Shown here piece after piece: positions 18,659 to 27,181 of a stretch of DNA of 64,000 nucleotides. The DNA comes from CAJQPP01 sp963793465 (GTDB taxonomy: Bacteria; Planctomycetota; Planctomycetia; Pirellulales; Pirellulaceae). A program made the position numbers and the translations under genes. The notes below the pieces were generated by a model. That model saw only the letters and a program-made list of their open reading frames with translations, was not told the origin of the DNA and made no database searches. Location of the stretch: the NCBI GenBank assembly GCA_963793465.1, contig CAWCAJ010000007.1:186001-250000 (forward strand). Reading direction: 5' to 3'. Numbering within the stretch: position 1 is the stretch's first letter; each line of letters starts with the position of its first letter.

Positions 18659-20365
18659 TCAGGTTGTGGTGGGTTCAACCACCGGTTTTTCGGGTACTGC
18701 GGGCGTCGTGAAATCTCGCTGCACATAGGTGTCCAGTTCTTCGTCGTAGACCATGGCGCTGAAATCGTAAGGGTCATTCATGGCCACTTTGTGATCAAAG
18801 TTGTGGAAGGAGGGCGGCGAGCTGGATTGCCATTCCAGCGAGGCAGCTCCGAAGGGGTTGCCGCCAATCTTGCGTCCGTAGAACACTGCGTGGACCAGGA
18901 CGCCAAAGGCCAGCAGGATACCAAACCCCAAAACGAAAGCACCCACGGTCGAGGCCTGATGGAAGATCTCAAATTCTGGGTCGTAGCGGGCGTAACGGCG
19001 GGGCATGCCACGAGCACCCATGACAAACTGGGGGAAAAAGGTCAGGTTGAATCCCACGAATACCAGGAAACAGCCAACTCGCCCCAGGAAATCGTTGTAC
19101 ATGCGGCCAAACATCTTCGGCCACCAGTGGTAGAGCCCACCCAACAGGGCCGTCAACGTTCCGCCCACCATCACAAAGTGGAAGTGAGCCACGACAAAAT
19201 AAGTGTCGTGCAGGTGAATGTCCGTCGACAGGGTGCCCAGGAACAGCCCTGTCAATCCACCGATTCCAAACAGGAAGATAAAGGACAGGGCGTAGCACAT
19301 GGGCGTGACCAGTTTGATGGAGCCCTTATACAAGGTCGCCAACCAGTTGAAAACTTTTACCGCCGAGGGAATGGCCACCGAAAAAGTAATGGCACTGAAC
19401 ACCAGAGTTACCAGTTGGCTTTGGCCGCTGGTAAACATATGGTGCCCCCACACCAGGAATCCCAGCAGAGCGATGGCCACGCTGGAAAAAGCGATAAACG
19501 AATAGCCAAAGATCTTCTTGTGGCTGTAAACCGAAATCAACTCGCTGATGATACCCATGGCCGGCAGGATCATGATGTACACCGCCGGATGGGAATAAAA
19601 CCAGAAAAAGTGCTGGAACAGTACGGGGTCCCCGCCATAGGCGGGGTCAAAGATACCAATATGCATGGCCCGTTCGGCAATCAACAGCAACAGGGTGATC
19701 CCCAGGACAGGCGTTGCCAAAATCTGGATGATGGCCGTGGCGTACAGCGACCAGATGAACAGGGGCAACTTGAACCAGCCCATCGTCTTGGGCCGCATGG
19801 TGTTGACGGTCACCAGGAAGTTCAGTCCCGTAAAGATCGAGCTGAACCCCAGGATAAAGGCACCCATGGTGGCATACATCACGCCGGTGGTGGTGGCGAT
19901 ACTATAAGGCGTATAGAACGTCCAGCCCGTGTCCAGTCCATTGGTGACCATGGCCGTCAACAGAAAACCGGTGCCGATGACCCACAGGTAAAAACTGCAC
20001 AGGTTCAGGCGGGGAAAAGCCACGTCCTTGGCTCCCAGCATCATGGGCAATACGAAGTTACCCAGGGCTGCCGGGATGCTGGGAATGATGAAAGCAAATA
20101 CCATGATCGCCCCGTGCAGGGTGAACATCTGGTTGTACTGGGCTTCCGTCAGGAACATCTTTTCACCGGTGAACAACTCGCTCCGCAGCACCAGCGCGAA
20201 CACGCCGGCCAGGAACAAAGCGACGGTCACACCGATCAGGTACATCACGCCAATTCGTTTGTGATCCAACGTAAAGGCCCAGGACTTGATGCCCTTGCTG
20301 GCGGTCAGGTAGTTGTTCTTTTCAGCGTGGCCAAAAAGTTTGTGAGCTTGGGGTGTTGCTGACAT
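18659..20365 (-). CDS. coxA: Cytochrome c oxidase subunit I (A2-type heme-copper oxidase)
   Basis: A 568-residue catalytic subunit that reduces O2 to water and pumps protons. Heme and Cu-B ligands are visible: FTLHGAIMVF (His84, low-spin heme), FYSHPAVYIMILP (His259 and the cross-linked Tyr263), WGHHMFTSG (His308-His309), and HDTYFVVAHFHFVM. The motif Y257-S258-H-P replaces the A1-type GHPE, so the D-channel glutamate is absent and the YS pair typical of A2 oxidases such as Rhodothermus caa3 is present. Gene order between coxB and coxC matches a caa3 operon. Confidence 0.97.
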   Translation of the reverse strand: MSATPQAHKLFGHAEKNNYLTASKGIKSWAFTLDHKRIGVMYLIGVTVALFLAGVFALVLRSELFTGEKMFLTEAQYNQMFTLHGAIMVFAFIIPSIPAALGNFVLPMMLGAKDVAFPRLNLCSFYLWVIGTGFLLTAMVTNGLDTGWTFYTPYSIATTTGVMYATMGAFILGFSSIFTGLNFLVTVNTMRPKTMGWFKLPLFIWSLYATAIIQILATPVLGITLLLLIAERAMHIGIFDPAYGGDPVLFQHFFWFYSHPAVYIMILPAMGIISELISVYSHKKIFGYSFIAFSSVAIALLGFLVWGHHMFTSGQSQLVTLVFSAITFSVAIPSAVKVFNWLATLYKGSIKLVTPMCYALSFIFLFGIGGLTGLFLGTLSTDIHLHDTYFVVAHFHFVMVGGTLTALLGGLYHWWPKMFGRMYNDFLGRVGCFLVFVGFNLTFFPQFVMGARGMPRRYARYDPEFEIFHQASTVGAFVLGFGILLAFGVLVHAVFYGRKIGGNPFGAASLEWQSSSPPSFHNFDHKVAMNDPYDFSAMVYDEELDTYVQRDFTTPAVPEKPVVEPTTT

Positions 20366-20443
20366 GTTGTCACCTTTTATTCCATTGAACTGAAGTCAGT
20401 TCGAAAATCTCTGCTGGTTGTCGATGAGTGGCTGGGGCTGGTC

Positions 20444-21529
20444 TCAGTTGGCACCGTCCACCGCGGCTTCTTCCAAAAGTTTGCGGGCTTCTTCCGCCGG
20501 CAAACTCAATTCGTCTTCCAGGTCGACCCCGGAAGTCAGTGTCTTGATGTAGGCCCGCAGCCAGAAAATCTGATCATCATTCAGTTTGCCCTGAAAAGAT
20601 GTCATCTGGTTTTGATATCCGGAGACCAGTTTGGCGGCCGGGTTCAACAGGGATTCGCGAAAGTAGTTGTCATCCACGATCACGGTCGATCCGTCGGAAA
20701 GGGTTTCCTGCTTGCCCCAAATACCGCCCAGGCCGGGACCGGTTTTCTTTTCCTCGTTGGGGTTGTGACAGCCGGCACATTTCATATTGAAAAGCCGTTT
20801 TCCATTCTCGATGGGCGTCTGCCCGGGCCAGTCGTAAAAGGTTGCCGCGTCCCGCTCTTCGGGCGTGTTATGCACGGTCACGTTGGTTTTCATCTGACTG
20901 TGACTATCGCCACAGTACTCGGTGCAATACAGCCGAAATACACCTTCCTTGGTGGGCTTCACCCAGCAATAGGTGTAACGACCAGGCACCAGATCCTGCT
21001 TCTGACGGAAGGCAGGCACAAAGAAGCTGTGCAAGACGTCACGGGATTCCATCACAAACTGAGTGGGTCGGTTCCGCACCAAGTGCAGATCGGGGGTGGA
21101 GTCACCATTGGGATAGTGGAACTCCCAGTTGAATTGCCGACCGATCACCTGAATCTGCTCGGCGTCACCGGGCACAATCCGCTGGTTGAAATAGCCGCGG
21201 GCACCATCTACAAAAAACCAGATCAGCAGAAATCCCGGTAACACCGACCAGGCGATTTCGAGGGCCGTGTTGTGGGAGGCGCTCTTCTCGGCCCTGTGTC
21301 CCGGGCGATCCCGGTATTTGATCACAAAGTAAACCATGGCGCCGACGATGCCGGCAAAAAAGACCAGGGAAACCCAGAAAATCAACATGAACAGACCGTC
21401 CACGTCATTGGCAAACGTGGAGGCATTCTCCGGGAACCAGTAGGAACCGGCATGCTCGGTGCGAGGAGGGGGCGGGATCAGGCTGTCGGTTTCTGCGGCT
21501 TGTGCCAACAGGGAAATCAGGTTCATCAT
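20444..21529 (-). CDS. coxB: Cytochrome c oxidase subunit II with fused cytochrome c domain
   Basis: A 361-residue caa3-type subunit II. Two membrane helices lie at about 44-70 and 92-108. The Cu-A site is complete: His167 in VLHSFF and CTEYCGDSHSQM supplying Cys202, Cys206, His210 and Met213. The C-terminal part is a mono-heme cytochrome c with CAGCH at 251-255 and a likely Met ligand in YQNQMTSF. It accepts electrons from alternative complex III, its Cu-A then passing them to subunit I. The start MMNLISLLAQ at 21529 overlaps the restored stop of the SCO gene (ATGA), implying coupling. Confidence 0.96.
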   Translation of the reverse strand: MMNLISLLAQAAETDSLIPPPPRTEHAGSYWFPENASTFANDVDGLFMLIFWVSLVFFAGIVGAMVYFVIKYRDRPGHRAEKSASHNTALEIAWSVLPGFLLIWFFVDGARGYFNQRIVPGDAEQIQVIGRQFNWEFHYPNGDSTPDLHLVRNRPTQFVMESRDVLHSFFVPAFRQKQDLVPGRYTYCWVKPTKEGVFRLYCTEYCGDSHSQMKTNVTVHNTPEERDAATFYDWPGQTPIENGKRLFNMKCAGCHNPNEEKKTGPGLGGIWGKQETLSDGSTVIVDDNYFRESLLNPAAKLVSGYQNQMTSFQGKLNDDQIFWLRAYIKTLTSGVDLEDELSLPAEEARKLLEEAAVDGAN

Positions 21530-22433
21530 GATAAAGCTTCACCCGAAGGATCTTTTGTGAATGATTCAGTATGCGGTTTCCCGGACTCGGCGGGCGACTT
21601 TTCTGCTGACGCCGGAACAGGTAGGGCACGATACCGATGACCAAACCCACAACCGTCAGCAGGCCGGCCAGTCGCATCAGGCGTAAGGCACTCATCGTGT
21701 ACTTGCCGGTTGAGGCGTCGAAAAGGTAGCAACCCGAGAAGTAGATCACCTTGTCGGCCAGACTGCCAATCTTGCCCTGTCCGGCTTCGATCAATGCAGG
21801 ACGCAATTGACGATCCAATCCGCCATCCAGCCCATCCAGGTACCTGGAAATGCGACCATCCGATGTGCAAAAGATGAAGGCGGCGGGGTGCGAGTAGATC
21901 CGCTCCGAGGGAATGTACTTATACTGGAAACCGCAGGCATCTGCCAAACTGCCGATGTTGGCCTTGCTGCCCCGTAGGAAGTGCCAACCATCCGCGGATT
22001 TCAAATTGCCGTAGGCCGCAACGAACTTGGCTTTGGTCTCCGCCAGGCGTTTCGATTGTTCGGTGGGATCCAGACTGACGGAGACGATTTCAAAATCTCT
22101 TCCCGGAATCAAATCGATGTTCTGCAGTTCGGTCGCCAGATTCTGCAACTGCACCACGCAGATCTTGGGGCAGTCGGAGTAATTGAAAGAGAGCAACACG
22201 GGACGCTGGTTAGCGAACAGTTGACCAAACTGAATGAAGCGGTTTTTGTCATCCTCAAATTCCAGGTGCATGGGAAGTTCGGCCCCCAGCATTTGCGTGA
22301 CACCGATCCCCTGAGCGACGTCTGGCAATTCCTTTTGAGCGACCTGTGCCAGTGCCGCGGTTGCGAACCACCATCCCGCCAACAGCCAAACTGCGGCAAA
22401 CAGGAGATTACGCATATCGCGACGGGGCTTCAT
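21526..22433 (-). CDS. SCO1/SenC copper chaperone with C-terminal membrane helix, probable frame change
   Basis: A thioredoxin-fold protein that delivers copper to the Cu-A site of subunit II. A signal or anchor LLFAAVWLLAGWWFATAAL is followed by the copper motif SDCPKICVVQ (Cys-x3-Cys) and the ligand His in IYSHPAAFIF. A C-terminal helix LTVVGLVIGIVPYLFRR follows. In the first frame the ORF runs on to 21405, overlapping coxB by 125 nt. After the helix the adjacent frame reads SPAESGKPHTESFTKD and stops at 21526, giving a 4-nt ATGA overlap with coxB. Adding one A to the AAAA run near 21598-21601 joins them into a 302-residue protein. I consider the shorter, overlapping version correct. Confidence 0.85.
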
Positions 22434-22844
22434 CTAGTGTCCTTCCGAATCTGTTTCAGCGTTCTGGGAACCGGTGCCGGAGGGGTGAGCCGCGGCACCT
22501 TGATGCTGGTACCTGCCCACCACGTCATCGAGCACGCTTTCCAGGCTGGTGATCCCCTTGTCAGCGTCGCCGTCCAACAGGCTCTTCTGACGGTCGAGAG
22601 TCTGTTGCTGCAAGGTGTTCGACACCTCGTAGTTGACTTGCTCCACCAGTCCGTTTTTCCATTGATAGTAAATCCCTTCCACGAACCAAATCGTGACAAA
22701 GGTCAGGATCATGCTGATCACACCTACCAAAAATACAACCGGTACGTTGACATCGTCATAACTCGGTCGTTGCCGACCGCCATCGGAATGGGCCGCGGCC
22801 TCTGACCGATTTTCGTATTCGTGATCTGCTGTGGTTGTTGTCAT
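22434..22844 (-). CDS. Small single-helix protein in the ACIII operon
   Basis: A 136-residue protein with a polar N-terminus (MTTTTADHEYENRSEAAAH). One strong membrane helix is FLVGVISMILTFVTIWFV (about 38-55), and the mostly charged C-terminal part includes NTLQQQTLDRQKSLLDG, which may form a coiled coil. No domain recognised. It lies between actF and SCO with 0- and 30-bp gaps and its stop TAG directly abuts the SCO start, so it is clearly an operon member. A small accessory subunit or assembly factor of ACIII or caa3 is the likely role, by position only. Confidence 0.7.
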   Translation of the reverse strand: MTTTTADHEYENRSEAAAHSDGGRQRPSYDDVNVPVVFLVGVISMILTFVTIWFVEGIYYQWKNGLVEQVNYEVSNTLQQQTLDRQKSLLDGDADKGITSLESVLDDVVGRYQHQGAAAHPSGTGSQNAETDSEGH

Positions 22845-22874
22845 GGGAATCAGCCGTCAGTTCGGAAACCGGGG

Positions 22875-24173
22875 TTATGGATTGTCGTAGTTCAGGGCTT
22901 CGTGCAGGCGTGGATCTTTCAGGGGCACCAGTGACCGATTACCGGAAACGAGGCAGAAACTGGCCGCAAAAATGGCGCCCATTCCCACCAGCAGCAGCAA
23001 TTCAGTCAGACCCGGCCACACGTTGTAATTGTAACTGGTGATATCGTGACCATCATGAAAGTAACCGTGATAGACGGAAGCCTTGTATTGCGGCATCACG
23101 ATCCAGTAGTGATCCACCCAGTGCATCAAGAGCAGGAAGATGGAAGAAAAAATCAGATAGGGTTTGCTGCGACGCACGGTGCGGGCCATCATGCCCATGA
23201 AGGGGATGAACAGGTGTCCGAACAACAGGATCATGGAGATGGCCAGCCATCCGCTGTTGGCGCGGAAGCGGAACCAGAACGTCTCCTCGGGGATATTGGC
23301 ATACCAGATCAACATGAATTGGCTGAAGGCGATGTAGCCCCAAAAGAAGATGAAGGCAAACGTCAGCTTGGCCAGGTCGTGGTAGTGCTCCACGGTGATC
23401 TCGTCCGTGACGCGGCCGCTCCGCTGCAGCAGCAGGCAGACCAGGGTGATGGTGGCCAGGCTGCTCAGTACGCAGCCGGCAAAGATGTAAACCGGGAACA
23501 TCGTACTGAACCACATGGGAGCCAGGGACATCTGCCAGTCGAAAGCCGCAAAGGCCAGGCTTAACACAAAGGCCAGCATCATGGGGGCACAGAAGGACTG
23601 AGCCTTGAGGCTGATTTTCTTGTCGCCCGTTTCATCCTGACGAATCGACCAGCGATACAGACGCACGGCGATGAAAGTCCAAACGCTGAAATACACGATC
23701 GCCCGCAGGCAGAACCACATGGGGGACAGGAAGGTGGATTTGATGGCAAAAATTCGGCTGTCCCCCACCGCCCATTCCGGGGCACCTTCTGCGGCCGGTT
23801 CGGTATTGATCCAGGGGTACAGGTCGGAATTACCCATCAACACCATGACCCAGATAGGAACAAACAGCAGGGCCATGGGGAAAATCGCGCAACCCAGCAC
23901 CTCGGCCACCCGACGCACCGTGACACTCCATCCCGCCTTGGTCAGGTGTTGAATCATCACAAAGAAGATGCAGCCCAGGGTGATCGTCAGGTAGAACGTG
24001 AAGTTCAGCAGGTAGGCATGCAAAAAGTGGGACAGATCCGTTCCCGGAATGAAGAAGGCTCCCGCGATGCAACCGGCGGCCACGATCCCCAGGACCGGTA
24101 AAACCCGTGACGTGCTTTCGCCACCCAGTGTCGTGACGGGCGACGTGATTTCTGCTTTTCTGATGTGTGCCAT
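22875..24173 (-). CDS. actF: Alternative complex III subunit ActF (quinol:cytochrome c oxidoreductase membrane subunit)
   Basis: A 432-residue membrane protein with about ten helices, of the NrfD/PsrC-related ActC/ActF group. Visible helices include LLNFTFYLTITLGCIFFVM and LTFAFIFFWGYIAFSQFML. The HWVDHYWIVMPQY and IWYANIPEETFWF segments are typical of ActF. In Rhodothermus and Chloroflexus ACIII structures ActF is the second polytopic membrane subunit and supports quinol oxidation without a pump of its own. It sits between actDE and the 22434-22844 gene on the same strand, in the canonical order. Confidence 0.93.
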   Translation of the reverse strand: MAHIRKAEITSPVTTLGGESTSRVLPVLGIVAAGCIAGAFFIPGTDLSHFLHAYLLNFTFYLTITLGCIFFVMIQHLTKAGWSVTVRRVAEVLGCAIFPMALLFVPIWVMVLMGNSDLYPWINTEPAAEGAPEWAVGDSRIFAIKSTFLSPMWFCLRAIVYFSVWTFIAVRLYRWSIRQDETGDKKISLKAQSFCAPMMLAFVLSLAFAAFDWQMSLAPMWFSTMFPVYIFAGCVLSSLATITLVCLLLQRSGRVTDEITVEHYHDLAKLTFAFIFFWGYIAFSQFMLIWYANIPEETFWFRFRANSGWLAISMILLFGHLFIPFMGMMARTVRRSKPYLIFSSIFLLLMHWVDHYWIVMPQYKASVYHGYFHDGHDITSYNYNVWPGLTELLLLVGMGAIFAASFCLVSGNRSLVPLKDPRLHEALNYDNP

Positions 24174-24217
24174 GATTTCGGAAGGTGCTGGATGATACTG
24201 GGATCGCTGGTCCGTGA

Positions 24218-25630
24218 TTATTCGCCGGCGGCGTCAACGGGTGTGTCGACAACCGCATTTTTGCGGGTTTCCTGCAGTGCCTTGATGTACAACACGATCG
24301 CCCACCGGTCCTCGGGGCTGATACGAGTGGCATAGGGACCCATGGTCGAACGACCGTTGGTAATCGTGTCATACAAACGGCCCACGGGTTGTTCCACGAC
24401 CGTGGGGTCGTACAACGACTTGGCTTCTGTCCAGGCCGCGTCTCCGCTGGCACTCAGGGCCACCGCGCGGTTGTTTGCCAAACCGTCGCCATCACCCGAG
24501 TAGCCGTGACAGACCGTGCAATAAATGTTGAATTGTCTTTGGCCCCGCAGAATCGTCTCGCGGGTCACCGGTACCTGGGCCGGAATGGTGGTCACCCAGG
24601 CCGGCTCGTTTGCGGCAGCTGCCATGGTCGGATCACCGGCCGTTTCCTGCTGACCTGACGTTTCCTGGGGGTCCTGCCGCCCCACCCGGTTGGAAGCCAG
24701 AACCGCGGGCGTCGCCAGGGAAGAATGCAGGTCGGAACCTGCCTGAATACCCCGGAAGAACTCGATGTCTCCACTGGTGTCGCTGCGGGAAACCGTCCCC
24801 GGAACCGGCGGCAGCTGGGCCCGCTCGTCGACGAAAAAGTAGTCGTCGATGGCCCCATTGAAGGCCAGGGGACCCAGGGTTTGGGTCTTGAATTTGTATT
24901 GAAAGTCCATGTCCGGCACGACATGCAAACGGGTCTGGGTGTAGGTCATGCCGCGGGCCCGGAAAATCAGGGCCGGCGGAATCAGCATCAGCACCAGCGC
25001 CAGCACCGCTACCGTCTTCAGGAAGGCCGGCAGTTGGTGATCGGTCAGGTCCTCGTAGACCTCTTCGACATCGCTGGCTCCCCAGTCGGACAGGTTGTTC
25101 CTCAGTTGCTGGTTATCAAACTGATCATCATCCGCATCCACCATCAGGAAAAATTTGTCATTGGTGACTCGCTTGAACCGGGAGATCCTGTGTAAGGGAT
25201 TGGCCAGTCGCGGCAGTCCATTGAGGATCAACATCCCGAAAAAGGCCGCAAAGGCACTCGACAAGACGATCACCTCGAAGGTCACCGGGATATTGGCCGG
25301 TAGCGAGAACATGGGCTTGCCGCTGATTTTGAATTCGTAACCGCTCCATTTGGGCAGCAGTTCCTCGGTGGCATTGGTGTACCATTGCATGCCCAGACCC
25401 AGAGCAAAACCACCGATCGCCACGACCAGCACAATCCAGGGCAGGATGGTACGTGGAATTCCAATGGCTTTCTCAATGCCATGCACCGGATAGGGAGTGT
25501 AGGCATCCATTTTCTTGACGCCGGAATCCCGCAGCGCTTCACAGGCATGCAGCAGGCTATGGGGATCATCAAACTGACCCAGGACACCCACCAGTTTCTG
25601 CCGTTCGCTGTTGTTGACTTCGCTACTCAT
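24218..25630 (-). CDS. ActD-ActE fusion of alternative complex III
   Basis: A 470-residue protein joining two ACIII subunits that are separate in Rhodothermus. The N-terminal part (about 1-190) is ActD/DUF3341: VGVLGQFDDPHSLLHACEAL, then YTPYPVHGIEKAIGIP, followed by two helices. The middle holds another helix (FLKTVAVLALVLMLIPPAL). The C-terminal part (about 225-470) is a mono-heme cytochrome c with CTVCHGYSGDGDGLANNR (heme site CTVCH) and a later YATRISPEDRWAIVLYI. ActE is the electron-transfer cytochrome on the periplasmic face. The fusion keeps the gene order of act operons (after actC, before actF). Confidence 0.9.
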   Translation of the reverse strand: MSSEVNNSERQKLVGVLGQFDDPHSLLHACEALRDSGVKKMDAYTPYPVHGIEKAIGIPRTILPWIVLVVAIGGFALGLGMQWYTNATEELLPKWSGYEFKISGKPMFSLPANIPVTFEVIVLSSAFAAFFGMLILNGLPRLANPLHRISRFKRVTNDKFFLMVDADDDQFDNQQLRNNLSDWGASDVEEVYEDLTDHQLPAFLKTVAVLALVLMLIPPALIFRARGMTYTQTRLHVVPDMDFQYKFKTQTLGPLAFNGAIDDYFFVDERAQLPPVPGTVSRSDTSGDIEFFRGIQAGSDLHSSLATPAVLASNRVGRQDPQETSGQQETAGDPTMAAAANEPAWVTTIPAQVPVTRETILRGQRQFNIYCTVCHGYSGDGDGLANNRAVALSASGDAAWTEAKSLYDPTVVEQPVGRLYDTITNGRSTMGPYATRISPEDRWAIVLYIKALQETRKNAVVDTPVDAAGE

Positions 25631-25692
25631 GGAATCTTTACGAATGAAAAGTTTTTATTCCGGCGACCTCACCGTCGCCCTTCAACGAATAC

Positions 25693-27116
25693 CTAGTGAC
25701 TGGAATCTTCGGTATAGCCGCCGGCCGCCGCCATGTGTTTCTGGAAGGCCATGGTCCCCTTGACTTCCGAAATCGCGATCACGGGCAGGAAGCGACAGAA
25801 CAACAGGTACAGCATCAGGAATAGCCCGAAACTGCCCACGAACATGCCGATGTCCACCCAGGTGGGTCGGAAGTACGACCAACTGGAAGGCAGGAAGCCA
25901 CGATTCAAGGTCATGACGATCACGAATCGCTCAAACCACATGCCGATATTCACACCGATCCCGATAATCACACTCCAGAACATCGAAGTGCGGATTTTCT
26001 TGAACCAGAACAACTGGGGGATGAACACGTTGCAACTGAACATCATCAGGTAGGCCCACCAGAACGGTCCAAAGGCCCGGTTGCGGAAGGCAAAGCCCTC
26101 GTAGGGGTTGGAACTGTACCAGGCGATAAAGAACTCGATGGTGTAGGCCAGCCCCACCATCAAACCCGTGACCATGATGATCTTGTTCATGTTTTCGATG
26201 TGCCGCACCGTAATCACATGCTTCAGGTTGAATAAGGCACGCATCGGCACCAGCAACGTCACCACCATCGCGAAACCGCTGAAAATGGCCCCCGCCACGA
26301 AATAGGGCGGGAAGATGGTGGTGTGCCAACCGGGGATGATCGAGACAGCAAAGTCAAAACTCACAATCGTGTGCACCGACAACACCAAGGGCGTGGCCAG
26401 AGCTGCCAGGATGGTGTAGGCCACTTCGTAACGGTGCCAGTGCCGGGCGGAGCCACTCCAGCCCAGCGAAAGCACACCGTAAATGAACTTGGGGATTTTG
26501 CCTTTGGCGCGATCCCGGAAGGTCGCCAGGTCGGGCACCATGCCCATGTACCAGAAAACCAGAGAGACCGTGAAGTACGTGGAAACAGCGAACACGTCCC
26601 ATAACAGGGGACTGCGGAAGTTGGGCCACATCGCCAGGTGCTCACTGGGAATCGGGAACAGCCAGTAAAACACCCATACCCGACCAATGTGAATTCCCGG
26701 GAACATCCCGGCGCAGATCACGGCAAAGATCGTCATGGCCTCGGCGGCCCGGTTAATACTCGTCCGCCAATGTTGACGGAACAGAAACAAAATAGCCGAA
26801 ATCAGGGTTCCCGCATGTCCAATCCCAACCCAGAACACAAAGTTGACAATCGGCCAACCCCAGTAAACCGGGTTGTTGTTTCCCCAGACGCCGACACCCT
26901 TGAAGAACAGCAACAGGATCAACAGTCCCAACATGGCCGTCAGGGCGGCGGAAATACCCAACAACACCCACCAGATCTTGGGCGGCGCCGGACTTTCGGC
27001 CAGATCCGATACGACTTCCGTGACGCCGGCATTATCCAGCCCCCCGGTAATCAGCGGGCGCGACGCGACGGATCCTCGAAGGTGTTGTTTGTCAGACTGT
27101 CAATGGTGGTTGCCAT
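25693..27116 (-). CDS. actC: Alternative complex III subunit ActC, frame change near N-terminus
   Basis: An NrfD/PsrC-like ten-helix membrane subunit that forms the quinol-oxidising site with ActB. The long frame starts at 26967 with MLLGISAALTAMLGLLIL and lacks the family's N-terminal 45-60 residues. From the ATG at 27116 the protein reads MATTIDSLTNNTFEDPSRRA, then meets a stop after only a few codons. The adjacent frame continues LITGGLDNAGVTEVV and KIWWVLLGISAAL. Adding one C to the GGG run at 27056-27058 (CCC on the coding strand) joins both as RRAPLITGG and gives 474 residues, the usual ActC length. The body contains WHRYEVAYTILAALATPLV and FWSVIIGIGVNIGMWFERF. A homopolymer sequencing error is likely. 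Confidence 0.88.
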
Positions 27117-27181
27117 CGAGTTTTCTCAGTACGAATGGATTGCGAGTTTGATTTGTGGGAGGTTCCCGGTCGCCGTCGGAT

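Noticed and set aside
18791..20362. Plus-strand open frame of 523 codons opposite coxA
   Set aside because: Shadow of coxA with Gln/Gly/His-rich random composition.
21405..21525. Long C-terminal tail of SCO in its original frame
   Set aside because: It overlaps coxB by 125 nt and has no family likeness; the alternative frame with an ATGA overlap is better supported.
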